Assembly (NCBI RefSeq): GCF_050262165.1 | Contig: NZ_CP189844.1 | DNA length: 64,000 nt | Origin: Parvimonas sp015257355 | GTDB lineage: Bacteria; Bacillota; Clostridia; Tissierellales; Peptoniphilaceae | Strand: one strand, 5' to 3' | Part shown: positions 17,786-24,702 of the stretch, in pieces | Numbering within the stretch: position 1 is the stretch's first letter | Layout of the letters: every line of letters starts with the position of its first letter | Made by a program: the position numbers and the translations under genes | Notes under the pieces: model-generated | What the model was told of the DNA's origin: nothing | The model's input: only the letters and a program-made list of their open reading frames with translations | Database searches by the model: none

Positions 17786-18053
17786 TGCACTAGGCGGGGT
17801 GATAGCAGTACCCTGTAACCTGTAATCTGCTATAGCAGGGCTGAATTCCCAAGTTAGATTTTCAAGGGGTGTAGCCGACTTTTGTAAGTGGTGTTGACAA
17901 GTGGGTCCTTACGCAATAGAGCTTTATGAATCTGGTCAGGTCTTGACGGAAGCAGCCATAAGTAAAATACTCTATGTGCCGTAAGATTGCTTACTTAGAG
18001 CTAACTGCAAAGGTACCGTGCATTTCTTGTTAAGCGACCTTGGGTGTGCTTAC
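17786..18053 (+). ncRNA. ffs: Signal recognition particle RNA (large bacterial type)
   Basis: The domain IV hairpin GGTCAGGTCTTGACGG followed by AAGCAGCC (17934-17957) is the Ffh-binding signature. The 5' part (AGCAGTACCCTGTAACC and GCTATAGCAGGG) is the Alu-like domain seen in long Firmicutes SRP RNAs. The 5' GCAC and 3' GTGC regions can close the molecule, giving about 265 nucleotides. The exact ends are estimated. Confidence 0.93.
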
Positions 18054-18058
18054 ATATT

Positions 18059-18090
18059 AAAAGAGTTATCTGTAAAGATAGCTCTTTTTT
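18059..18090 (+). terminator. Terminator of SRP RNA
   Basis: AAGAGTTATC pairs with GATAGCTCTT (one G-U pair) around TGTAAA, followed by a run of T. Confidence 0.85.
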
Positions 18091-18155
18091 TATTGTGAAA
18101 CAACAAGGTTCCCGGGAACCCACCCGATGCGAAGCATCGTGGAAGGGTGGGGTTC
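18090..18155 (+). repeat. 66-bp dispersed repeat, single copy
   Basis: This 66-base unit begins TTATTGTGAAAC, contains the palindrome GGTTCCCGGGAACC and the nested hairpin GATGC-GAA-GCATC enclosed by CCACCC/GGGTGG, and ends GGGGTTC. The same 66-bp unit occurs three times in tandem at 28827-29024 and once, diverged, on the minus strand at 35300-35365. It starts in the T-tract of the SRP terminator. Confidence 0.85.
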
Positions 18156-18163
18156 TTATTGTC

Positions 18164-18191
18164 TTGCTTTATATTTATTTTATGCTAAAAT
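18164..18191 (+). promoter_or_regulatory. Promoter of the nuclease-like gene
   Basis: TTGCTT (18164-18169) and TAAAAT (18186-18191), 16 bases apart, start 9 bases after the 66-bp repeat and precede the ATG at 18210. The -35 is one mismatch-rich hexamer, so strength is probably moderate. Confidence 0.4.
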
Positions 18192-18209
18192 ATACTTAAG
18201 AGGTATATT

Positions 18210-18566
18210 ATGATAGTTAAGAATAGTATTAAAGAATTATTAGGTATTAAAACTGAATTATCTAAAATAGAGTTTTCAAAACACGGATTAAAAAGACATT
18301 TAGAAAAGAGAAAGCATTATGATGTTTTAAAATACTTAGATGATATAGATGAAATAATAGATAATCCAGATTATGTTGGAGTTAATGAAAAAGACAATAA
18401 AATAGCTTTAGAATATGTAAAATGCTATAATAAAAATGTTCTCATAGTTTTAAAAGTTAATAAAAGTAAGGATAAGTTTTTTATCGCAAGTATGTATAGT
18501 ATAAATGATTTTAAACTTAACAACAGAAAATTTAGTGGAAGGCTAAAAAAGGTTGACAAAGAGTAA
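18210..18566 (+). CDS. Small BECR-fold (PBECR-like) nuclease-type protein
   Basis: A 118-residue stand-alone domain. The pattern FSKHGLKRHLEKR, then DDIDEIIDNPDYVG, then two basic strand segments ending in a GRLKKV-type C-terminus, resembles the PBECR domains of the barnase/EndoU/colicin E5/RelE superfamily. Those are RNases found in phage polyvalent proteins and toxins. The His, Lys and Arg residues expected for an RNase site are present, but I assign this from memory of the family. No antitoxin-like partner gene is adjacent; a structured RNA starts inside its last codons. Confidence 0.5.
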   Translation: MIVKNSIKELLGIKTELSKIEFSKHGLKRHLEKRKHYDVLKYLDDIDEIIDNPDYVGVNEKDNKIALEYVKCYNKNVLIVLKVNKSKDKFFIASMYSINDFKLNNRKFSGRLKKVDKE

Positions 18567-18581
18567 AAAAGAGGGTATACT
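18553..18581 (+). promoter_or_regulatory. Near-consensus promoter of a leader RNA
   Basis: TTGACA (18553-18558), a 17-base spacer and TATACT (18576-18581) overlap the stop codon of the upstream gene. Transcription should start near 18588. Confidence 0.8.
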
Positions 18582-18587
18582 ATAGTT

Positions 18588-18720
18588 AAGTAAAGAAGTA
18601 GTTGAGGGCAGAAAAGGTTCCTGCCGCACCTTCAATTAGGTATTTGAGATGTTGGGTACACCGACCAACCGACTGCTTAATTCAAATTTATGAGAGTTGG
18701 TTTAATCTAACTCTTTTTTT
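18588..18720 (+). ncRNA. Structured leader RNA ending in a terminator (riboswitch-like)
   Basis: A transcript of about 130 bases can fold into a three-way junction. The closing helix is AAGTAGT with ACTGCTT. One arm is TTGAGG...CCTTCAA topped by GGCAG/CTGCC, and the second arm is GTTGG-GTACACCGA-CCAAC. It ends in a terminator (AGAGTT/AACTCT with a T-run at 18713-18720), 36 bases before the ATG of a membrane protein. ACCAAC (18664-18669) can instead pair with GTTGGT in the terminator, a plausible antiterminator. I do not recognise it as a known riboswitch class. Confidence 0.6.
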
Positions 18721-18756
18721 GTAACTAAAAAATTAATATTAGATTAGGAGGAAGTC

Positions 18757-19281
18757 ATGAAAAATTTTAAGCTTTATAATGTGTTTTTCCCAATTTGGTT
18801 TTTACTATTGATTCCTATAACTTGGCTAATTGCAATTCCAATTAATTTTGTTGTTGACTCAATTGTAATTCTATTATCTTTAAAAGTTTTAAAGATAGAC
18901 GATTCATTTAAAAAGTATAAAAAAGTAATCTTTAAAGTATTCTTATTTGGATTCTTTGCAGATTTTATAGGAGCTGTTTTACTATTTTTCATAGTAGATT
19001 TAATAGGAAGACTTCCTGAATCCTCTAGTATTTTTGCTTTGTTAAATTCAAATATACTAATTCCTGTAATGGAAAATCCTTTTAGTAACATATATGGATT
19101 TTTATTTATGACAGTTATTATAGCAATGGTTGGATTTTTTATATATTTCTTTAACTTAAAATTTAGTTTTTCAAAATTAGATGTAGAATTACAAGAAAAG
19201 AAAAAAATTGCATTATATATGGCTGTCTTTACAGCACCATATTTATTCTATATTCCAACAGCAGTAATAAATAATTTTTAA
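18757..19281 (+). CDS. Membrane protein of unknown function downstream of leader RNA
   Basis: A 174-residue protein with about five membrane helices (about 8-30, 33-45, 60-85, 110-132, 150-170) and no recognised motif. AGGAGGAAG lies just before the ATG. It is separated from the RNA element at 18588-18720 by only 36 bases, so transcription should depend on readthrough of that element's terminator. If the leader is a riboswitch, this protein is likely to handle the ligand. It is not an obvious ECF substrate-binding component. Confidence 0.6.
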   Translation: MKNFKLYNVFFPIWFLLLIPITWLIAIPINFVVDSIVILLSLKVLKIDDSFKKYKKVIFKVFLFGFFADFIGAVLLFFIVDLIGRLPESSSIFALLNSNILIPVMENPFSNIYGFLFMTVIIAMVGFFIYFFNLKFSFSKLDVELQEKKKIALYMAVFTAPYLFYIPTAVINNF

Positions 19282-19289
19282 AAGTTAAG

Positions 19290-19317
19290 TTGACTTTTTT
19301 GTAATTTGTGGTATTAT
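19290..19317 (+). promoter_or_regulatory. Promoter of the antitoxin RNA
   Basis: TTGACT (19290-19295) and TATTAT (19312-19317), 16 bases apart, direct a short plus-strand RNA from about 19324 to the shared terminator at 19376-19405. Confidence 0.65.
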
Positions 19318-19323
19318 ATAGAT

Positions 19324-19405
19324 GAGATAAGAATTTTTTTGAGGTCAATTCTTCTCACATAGTTGAATGCAAATAAAAAAGCAAGGTTGGCAGACCTTGC
19401 TTTTT
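19324..19405 (+). ncRNA. Candidate antitoxin RNA of a par/fst-like type I module
   Basis: A predicted 80-base RNA with its own promoter and terminator and no ORF. It contains GAGGTCAAT (19341-19349) and GAATGCAAA (19365-19373). Both 9-mers recur on the plus strand opposite the toxin mRNA (19480-19488 and 19510-19518). The RNA can thus pair with the toxin start codon region and 5' end, as well as through the common terminator. This is the layout of RNA II in the par locus of plasmid pAD1. Confidence 0.65.
19376..19405. terminator. Bidirectional terminator shared by toxin and antitoxin RNAs
   Basis: GCAAGGT (19381-19387) pairs with ACCTTGC (19394-19400) around TGGCAG, with A-tract and T-tract on the two sides, so it works on both strands for the convergent transcripts. 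Confidence 0.85.
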
Positions 19406-19412
19406 ATGTTGA

Positions 19413-19487
19413 TTATTCAAATTTTTTTAGCAATTTTAGTAACGCAATCAACAACGTTAATAAAATTATAGCTTCAATAGAGGTCAA
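19413..19487 (-). CDS. 24-residue hydrophobic toxin-like peptide (Fst/Hol_Tox type)
   Basis: The peptide begins MTSIEAIILLTLL and ends LLKLLKKFE: one membrane helix followed by a basic, charged tail, typical of type I toxins. It starts with TTG at 19485-19487 behind a perfect AAGGAGGTG (19494-19502, spacing 6). A strong minus-strand promoter lies 30 bases upstream and the bidirectional terminator lies 8 bases after the stop. It is too short for standard gene finders. The convergent RNA at 19324-19405 repeats its start region, so I infer a toxin controlled by an RNA antitoxin. Confidence 0.7.
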   Translation of the reverse strand: MTSIEAIILLTLLIALLKLLKKFE

Positions 19488-19521
19488 TAGCTTCACCTCC
19501 TTACATATAGAATGCAAAATA

Positions 19522-19550
19522 ATTATATACTAATATAAAATTTTAGTAAA
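19522..19550 (-). promoter_or_regulatory. Promoter of the toxin-like gene
   Basis: On the minus strand TTTACT (19550-19545), a 17-base spacer and perfect TATAAT (19527-19522) place the start near 19515. The 5' untranslated region is then about 28 bases with the ribosome site in the middle. Confidence 0.7.
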
Positions 19551-19595
19551 TAGCATAAAACTAAATAGATGTAGGTATTAATTTTTAAGTTTTAT

Positions 19596-19621
19596 AGCAA
19601 GTTTTATAGCTTGCTTTTTTT
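19596..19621 (+). terminator. Orphan terminator-like hairpin
   Basis: AGCAAG pairs with CTTGCT around an 8-base loop, followed by seven T. No gene on the plus strand ends here. It may stop readthrough from the toxin locus or an unrecognised small RNA starting near 19535. Confidence 0.5.
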
Positions 19622-19653
19622 ATTGTATAAACAATATGCTAATGGTTGAAATA

Positions 19654-19682
19654 TTGACAAAAATCATTTATAGATTTATAAT
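19654..19682 (+). promoter_or_regulatory. Consensus promoter of the 82-residue membrane protein gene
   Basis: TTGACA (19654-19659), 17 bases, TATAAT (19677-19682). The transcript has a leader of about 60 bases before the GTG start. Confidence 0.8.
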
Positions 19683-19751
19683 TTAATTGTGTTATTATAT
19701 TAAAATTGATTTAATTTACACAATGAGAATATAATAATAGGAGGTAACATT

Positions 19752-20000
19752 GTGAGAGCGTTAAGTAGATTAATTTCAAGAGCAATTACAAATAGTATAG
19801 AAAATAGCAAATATAGAGATTATATTTGGTTTGCTTTTTCTGTTGCTGTGTCTTTAGTACTTATTTATACAATTTATTATAATTTTACTAATGGTAAAAT
19901 GGATACTACTAAGATTATAGGTGTTGTACTTTGTAGTATAATTTTACTTTTAATGATAATGTCTGCAATTGTATTTTTAAAAAAGATTAGAGAAAAATAG
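19752..20000 (+). CDS. Small two-helix membrane protein
   Basis: An unrecognised 82-residue protein with a basic N-terminus and two membrane helices (about 25-45 and 54-75). It starts with GTG (19752-19754) behind AGGAGGTAA and has its own perfect -35/-10 promoter, so it is likely well expressed. It ends shortly before an unusual hairpin at 20028-20056. Confidence 0.6.
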   Translation: MRALSRLISRAITNSIENSKYRDYIWFAFSVAVSLVLIYTIYYNFTNGKMDTTKIIGVVLCSIILLLMIMSAIVFLKKIREK

Positions 20001-20027
20001 TTTACGCTATAGATGTAATCAAAATTT

Positions 20028-20056
20028 AAGGAGGTAGATGGAATTCTTACCTCCTT
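20028..20056 (+). promoter_or_regulatory. Hairpin that hides a ribosome-binding site
   Basis: AAGGAGGTA (20028-20036) pairs perfectly with TACCTCCTT (20048-20056). There is no T-run, so it is not a normal terminator. The left arm is a strong Shine-Dalgarno site for a small ORF starting with ATG at 20038. Confidence 0.5.
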
Positions 20057-20160
20057 ACTTATATATTTTAATATTAATTAAAGCAATTGCTTTATTTATG
20101 ATATGGAGGAAATATGAATATAAATTGGTATCCTGGTCATATGAAAAAGACTATGGATAA
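20038..20160 (+). CDS. Possible 40-residue leader-type ORF overlapping ylqF
   Basis: ATG at 20038 follows AAGGAGGTAG directly. The first 23 residues (starting MEFLPPYLYILILIK) are hydrophobic, then the frame runs into ylqF out of phase and stops at 20158-20160. The Shine-Dalgarno site is sequestered in a hairpin. This may be a regulatory upstream ORF or a chance product of the hairpin. Confidence is low. Confidence 0.25.
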   Translation: MEFLPPYLYILILIKAIALFMIWRKYEYKLVSWSYEKDYG

Positions 20161-20995
20161 TATAAGAGCATCATTAAAATTGGTTGATATTGTTGGAGAG
20201 ATTATAGATGCAAGAATTCCAATTAGTAGTAAAAATCCAGTTATTGATGATGTTTTAAAGGATAAGCCTAGAATAATGATTTTAAACAAGTCTGATATGG
20301 CAGATGAAAACGAAACTAAAAAATGGCTTAGTTATTATAGAAAACAAGGGTATGGTGCAGTTGTTGTAGATGCTCTTCATTCAAAGGGATTAGATAAGAT
20401 TTATTCTGTTGCAAAGGAAATGTTAGCTGACAAGTTTAAAAAACTTGAGGAAAAAAATCTTTCAGCTAAGACTATTAGAATGATGATTGTAGGAATACCA
20501 AATGTTGGAAAATCTACTTTTATAAATTCAATTTCTAAGAGAAAGAGTGCTAAAATAGGCGATAGACCTGGTGTTACTAAACAAGTTCAATGGATCAAGA
20601 CAAAGAACGATTTGGAACTTTTAGACACTCCTGGTGTTCTTTGGCCAAAGTTTGAAGATGAGAGAATCGGTTTGCATTTAGCTTTTACTGGTGCGATTAA
20701 GGATGAGATTATGGATATTGAAAATTTAGCTTTTCGTTTTATTGATGAGTTAAATAAAAAAGATGTAAATATTTTAAAAAATAGATATAATTTATCTGAA
20801 GATTCTTATGAAGAAACTATATTTTTAATGGATGAGATAGGAAGAAATAGAGGAGCAATTTTAAAGAAAAATGAAATAGATTATTTTAAGGTTGCAAATT
20901 TAGTTTTTGATGATTTTAGAAAAGTTAAACTTGGAAGAATAACTTTAGAGACTGTAGAAGATATTGAAAAGTTTGAGGAAGATAATGGAAATTAG
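20114..20995 (+). CDS. ylqF: Ribosome biogenesis GTPase YlqF/RbgA
   Basis: A circularly permuted GTPase that acts late in 50S subunit assembly. The order of motifs is G4 NKSD (about 57-60), then G1 GIPNVGKST (about 127-135), then G3 DTPGV (about 173-177). The N-terminus INWYPGHMKKT is diagnostic. At 293 residues it has normal length. A GGAGG site precedes the ATG, and the gene overlaps rnhB by 11 bases. Confidence 0.93.
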   Translation: MNINWYPGHMKKTMDNIRASLKLVDIVGEIIDARIPISSKNPVIDDVLKDKPRIMILNKSDMADENETKKWLSYYRKQGYGAVVVDALHSKGLDKIYSVAKEMLADKFKKLEEKNLSAKTIRMMIVGIPNVGKSTFINSISKRKSAKIGDRPGVTKQVQWIKTKNDLELLDTPGVLWPKFEDERIGLHLAFTGAIKDEIMDIENLAFRFIDELNKKDVNILKNRYNLSEDSYEETIFLMDEIGRNRGAILKKNEIDYFKVANLVFDDFRKVKLGRITLETVEDIEKFEEDNGN

Positions 20996-21617
20996 AGAAG
21001 AACTTGAAAATATTTATAAAAACTACAATTTAATCATCGGAGTTGATGAAGTTGGTAGAGGCTGTCTTGCTGGTCCTGTTGTTTCTTGTGCAATTATTAT
21101 GAAAAAAGATAGTAAGATTGATGGTGTAACAGACAGTAAGAAACTTTCTAAAAAGAAAAGACTTGCACTTTATGATAAGATTTTAGAAGAATGTGTAGGC
21201 TATGGAATTGGAATTGTAGATAATGTAAAAATTGACGAGATTAATATAAAACAAGCTAGTAGACTTGCTATGAAGATTGCAATTTCAAATATTAAAGATT
21301 CTTCTGGAAATAAGGTTTCAGGAGATTTCCTAATAACTGATGCAGAAAAAGTTGATGTTGATATTCCACAGTTGAATTTAATTCACGGTGATGAGCTTTC
21401 TTATGTTGTTTCCTGTGCTTCGATAATTGCAAAAGAGTACAGAGATAACATGTTTGTGGAATATGAGGAAAAATATCCAAACTACAATTTTATTAAAAAT
21501 GTTGGATATGGTACAAAAGATCACTATAAAGGTATTGATGAGTTTGGTGTTACACCAATTCATAGAGTAACTTTCTTAAAGAAATATTTTGAAAAGAAAA
21601 AAGAAAATGAAAGCTAA
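20985..21617 (+). CDS. rnhB: Ribonuclease HII
   Basis: RNase HII cleaves RNA in RNA-DNA hybrids and removes misincorporated ribonucleotides. The 210-residue protein shows the first catalytic motif GVDEVGRGCLAGPV (about 21-34), TDSKKLSKKKR, and the later Asp residues in FLITDAE and KEYRDN. The ATG at 20985 has GAGGAA upstream and lies inside the end of ylqF. Confidence 0.93.
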   Translation: MEIREELENIYKNYNLIIGVDEVGRGCLAGPVVSCAIIMKKDSKIDGVTDSKKLSKKKRLALYDKILEECVGYGIGIVDNVKIDEINIKQASRLAMKIAISNIKDSSGNKVSGDFLITDAEKVDVDIPQLNLIHGDELSYVVSCASIIAKEYRDNMFVEYEEKYPNYNFIKNVGYGTKDHYKGIDEFGVTPIHRVTFLKKYFEKKKENES

Positions 21618-21951
21618 AGATATTGGAAATTATGGGGAAGATATGGCTGTAAAATTTCTTTTAGAAAAAGGATATGAAATTATTGAAAGAAATTTTTTAA
21701 AGCCTTTTGGAGAAATAGACATTATTGCAAAAGATAAGGATTTTCTAGTTTTTATTGAGGTTAAAGCTAGAAAAAATGCAAATTTCGGTTTCCCTAGAGA
21801 ATTTGTAAATAGAAGTAAGATAAAAAAGATACAAGATGTAGCACAGACATATATGTTAGAAAAAAATTTGTTTGGATCAAAGATTCGTTTTGACGTTGTA
21901 GAAATAATTTTTGATGAACATAAAATTACACATATAGAGAACGCTTTTTAG
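21607..21951 (+). CDS. YraN/UPF0102 family protein
   Basis: A 114-residue protein with the restriction-endonuclease-like core of the family: IGNYGEDMAVKFLLEKGY at the start, then GEIDIIAKD and VFIEVKARK, which hold the Glu/Asp/Lys positions of the fold. Its cellular role is not established. It is usually next to rnhB and yifB, as here. The start at 21607 overlaps rnhB and has only a weak purine-rich site, so an upstream TTG at 21589 cannot be excluded. Confidence 0.85.
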   Translation: MKAKDIGNYGEDMAVKFLLEKGYEIIERNFLKPFGEIDIIAKDKDFLVFIEVKARKNANFGFPREFVNRSKIKKIQDVAQTYMLEKNLFGSKIRFDVVEIIFDEHKITHIENAF

Positions 21952-21960
21952 GAGGTTTTT

Positions 21961-22452
21961 ATGTTTACTGCTTATGTAATTACTGTATCCGATAAGGGAT
22001 CAGTAGGAGAGAGAATAGACACTTCTGGTGAAGTAATTGTTGATATTTTAAAAGAAAATAATTATGAAGTTATTGATAAAATTATAATTCCGGATGATCA
22101 AGCTACGATTGAGGAAAAACTAAAATATGCTAGTGATGTTTTAGGAGCTAATTTAATTTTGACAACGGGTGGAACTGGTTTTAGTAAAAGAGATGTTACA
22201 CCTGAAGCTACTTTAAATGTTGCTACAAAAAATGCTTTTGGTATTTGTGATTCTATAAGACAATATAGTTTGACAATTACTAAGAGAGCAATGCTTTCAA
22301 GAGCTGTTTCAGTTATAAGAAATGATAGCTTGATTGTAAATCTACCGGGTAGTCCTAAGGCTGTTAAAGAATCTTTAGAGTATATTATAGATTCTGTAGA
22401 ACATGGACTTCAAATACTTTTAGGAACAGCATCAGAATGTGCTAGAAAGTAG
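21961..22452 (+). CDS. mogA: MogA/MoaB family molybdopterin-binding protein
   Basis: A 163-residue member of the family that adenylylates molybdopterin. It has the motif LTTGGTGFSKRDVTPEA (about 62-78) and NLPGSPKAVKE near the end. No other molybdenum-cofactor gene is in the window and its position inside the yraN-yifB cluster is unusual, so its partner pathway is not visible here. An AGGAGG site precedes the ATG. Confidence 0.85.
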   Translation: MFTAYVITVSDKGSVGERIDTSGEVIVDILKENNYEVIDKIIIPDDQATIEEKLKYASDVLGANLILTTGGTGFSKRDVTPEATLNVATKNAFGICDSIRQYSLTITKRAMLSRAVSVIRNDSLIVNLPGSPKAVKESLEYIIDSVEHGLQILLGTASECARK

Positions 22453-22459
22453 GTAAAAA

Positions 22460-23986
22460 ATGTACTCAAAGACTAAGACTTGTGTGTTAAATGGATTGAA
22501 TGGTTACGATATTGATGTTGAGGCTGATTTAGCAACTGGACTTCAGGCTTTTAATATCGTTGGACTTCCTGATTTGTCTGTAAAGGAATCAAAAGAAAGA
22601 GTCAAATCAGCAATTTCAAATAGTGGATATTCTATTCCACCAGGAAGAGTAACAATAAATTTAGCTCCGGCTAATTTGAGAAAAGACGGCTCTCAAATTG
22701 ATTTGGCTATTGCAGTTAGTATGTTACTTGCTATTGGTGTGATTGAATATTTACCTGATGAAAAGACTGTTTTTTTAGGTGAGCTTTCACTTGACGGTAG
22801 AGTTATAACTTTTGATGGGGCTTTACCTATGATTATTTCTCTAAAAGAACTTGGTTTTAAGAAATTCTATATTCCTTTTGCAATAAAAAATGAAGTAAAT
22901 ATTGTGCAAGGAATAGAAATTTATCCTATTTCGCATTTAAAAGAATTAGTCGATTGTTTAAATGGAGTTATTGAAATAAAAAAAGAAGAAATTGCAAAAG
23001 TAAATTTAGATGAAGAGATTAAATATGATATAGATTTTTCAGATATAAAAGGTCAGGAAAATTTAAAAAGAGCAATGGAGATTTCTGCTGCAGGAGGACA
23101 TAATTTGTTGATGGTTGGACCTCCCGGAAGTGGTAAAACGATGATAGCAAAGAGATTACCAACAATTTTACCTAAATTAACTTTTGAAGAATGTATTGAA
23201 TGTACTAAGATTTATTCGATAGCAGGAAAACTTAAGAATAATAAATTGGTTACACAAAGACCTTTTAGATCTCCACATCATACGAGTAGTCCTATTTCCC
23301 TAGTAGGAGGAGGTAAGATTCCAAAACCTGGAGAGGTTTCACTTGCTCATAATGGAGTTTTATTCTTGGATGAATTTCCAGAGTTTTCAAAACAAGCTAT
23401 TGAAGTTTTAAGACAGCCAATGGAAGATGGGAAAGTTACTATTTCAAGAGCTAATTCTTCAATTACATATTATTCAAACTTTGTAACTGTTTGTGCGTTG
23501 AATCCTTGTCCTTGTGGAAATTATGGATCCCAAACTGAAAAATGTACTTGTTCACAGTTGCAAATTCAAAGATATTTAAGTAAAATTTCAGGTCCAATTC
23601 TTGATAGAATTGATATTCAAGTTGAAGTTGAACCTGTAAAATTCGATGATTTATCTTCAAAACAAGTTTTAGAAACTTCTTTTGATATTAGAAAAAGAGT
23701 AGAAAAAGCGAGAAAAATTCAACTTGAAAGATATAAAAATGAAAAAATATATAATAATGCAAATCTTTCTGCAAGACAGATAAAGAAGTATATAGTTTTG
23801 GATGAAAAGCTTGAGAAAATAATAGAATTTGCTTTTAAAAAGTTTAAGTTTTCAGCTAGATCTTTTAATAAAATTTTGAAGTTGACAAGAACAATTGCAG
23901 ACTTGGACGGAAGTGAAGAAATCAAGGAAGAACATCTGTTAGAAGCTATTAGATATAGAAGTTTAAGTAATAAATATTGGGGTTAG
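22460..23986 (+). CDS. yifB: YifB/ComM family Mg-chelatase-like ATPase
   Basis: A 508-residue AAA+ protein. ComM in other bacteria is a helicase that promotes branch migration during natural transformation. Domains: an N-terminal Lon-protease-like fold (1-170), AAA+ with Walker A GPPGSGKTM (about 219-227) and Walker B FLDEFPEF, an embedded CPCG zinc-type motif in ALNPCPCGNYG, and a C-terminal lid. The last 34 bases (23955-23988) are repeated at 24703-24736 just before dprA. Confidence 0.9.
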   Translation: MYSKTKTCVLNGLNGYDIDVEADLATGLQAFNIVGLPDLSVKESKERVKSAISNSGYSIPPGRVTINLAPANLRKDGSQIDLAIAVSMLLAIGVIEYLPDEKTVFLGELSLDGRVITFDGALPMIISLKELGFKKFYIPFAIKNEVNIVQGIEIYPISHLKELVDCLNGVIEIKKEEIAKVNLDEEIKYDIDFSDIKGQENLKRAMEISAAGGHNLLMVGPPGSGKTMIAKRLPTILPKLTFEECIECTKIYSIAGKLKNNKLVTQRPFRSPHHTSSPISLVGGGKIPKPGEVSLAHNGVLFLDEFPEFSKQAIEVLRQPMEDGKVTISRANSSITYYSNFVTVCALNPCPCGNYGSQTEKCTCSQLQIQRYLSKISGPILDRIDIQVEVEPVKFDDLSSKQVLETSFDIRKRVEKARKIQLERYKNEKIYNNANLSARQIKKYIVLDEKLEKIIEFAFKKFKFSARSFNKILKLTRTIADLDGSEEIKEEHLLEAIRYRSLSNKYWG

Positions 23987-23988
23987 TT
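23955..23988 (+). repeat. 34-bp direct repeat, left copy (yifB 3' end)
   Basis: Identical at 32 of 34 positions to 24703-24736. It codes for the last residues and stop codon of yifB. The two copies bracket the membrane-protein gene at 24112-24657. Confidence 0.85.
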
Positions 23989-24111
23989 TTTATTAATTAA
24001 GAATTTGATGTATTTAAATAATCATAATATAGAATCTAATATTTAGAATTTGCATTATTATAAATAAAGATTAAGAGTTCAAAAAATTTAGAAATAAACG
24101 GGGGATTATTT

Positions 24112-24657
24112 ATGTCATTTTTAGAATACCATAAGGAAGAGAAATTAGAATTTAACCATAAGAAATCATGTGGGTTATGGTTAATCGTAGTTGGTTTAGT
24201 TATTGCATTGGCTACTTTAATAGGAGGAAAACAAATAATAAATATGCAAGTATTTAGTTTTGGATATGTTATTAGTTTTCTTTCAATTAATATGAATAAA
24301 AAGCTTATTAATAAATTATCAACTGGAAATTCAACTAAATTTCAAAATAAAGTTTCTTTATATTCAGTAATTTTATTATTCATATTGATGTTTTTATTAG
24401 GGGGACCATTTTTCGCAACAGAAAATTGGAGATTAATTTGGTTGGGTGCATTGATGGCTACTGCAATTCATTTTTTTCCATTTTATTTTGTTCATGGTAA
24501 ATCAATGATTTTATTAGGAATAGTTTGTAGTATAAATATTGCAATAGGATATATTTATTCTGATATGTCTTTATCAATTATTGCATATATTGATGCTTTA
24601 ATTAAATTATTATTTGGATTATATCTTTTCTTTTTATCAAAACCATCAAAAAGATAA
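24112..24657 (+). CDS. Membrane protein, possibly DUF6609 family
   Basis: A 181-residue protein with about six membrane helices. CGLWLIVVGLVIALATLIGG near the start and ENWRLIWLGALMATAIHFFP in the middle resemble the DUF6609 family from memory; function unknown. It stands alone between yifB and dprA, with about 125 bases before it and 80 after it, and is flanked by 34-bp direct repeats. That suggests it was inserted into an originally contiguous yifB-dprA pair. Confidence 0.55.
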   Translation: MSFLEYHKEEKLEFNHKKSCGLWLIVVGLVIALATLIGGKQIINMQVFSFGYVISFLSINMNKKLINKLSTGNSTKFQNKVSLYSVILLFILMFLLGGPFFATENWRLIWLGALMATAIHFFPFYFVHGKSMILLGIVCSINIAIGYIYSDMSLSIIAYIDALIKLLFGLYLFFLSKPSKR

Positions 24658-24702
24658 AATCCTATTTATTGAATTAAATAATTTATGAAGTATTTAAGTT
24701 AT

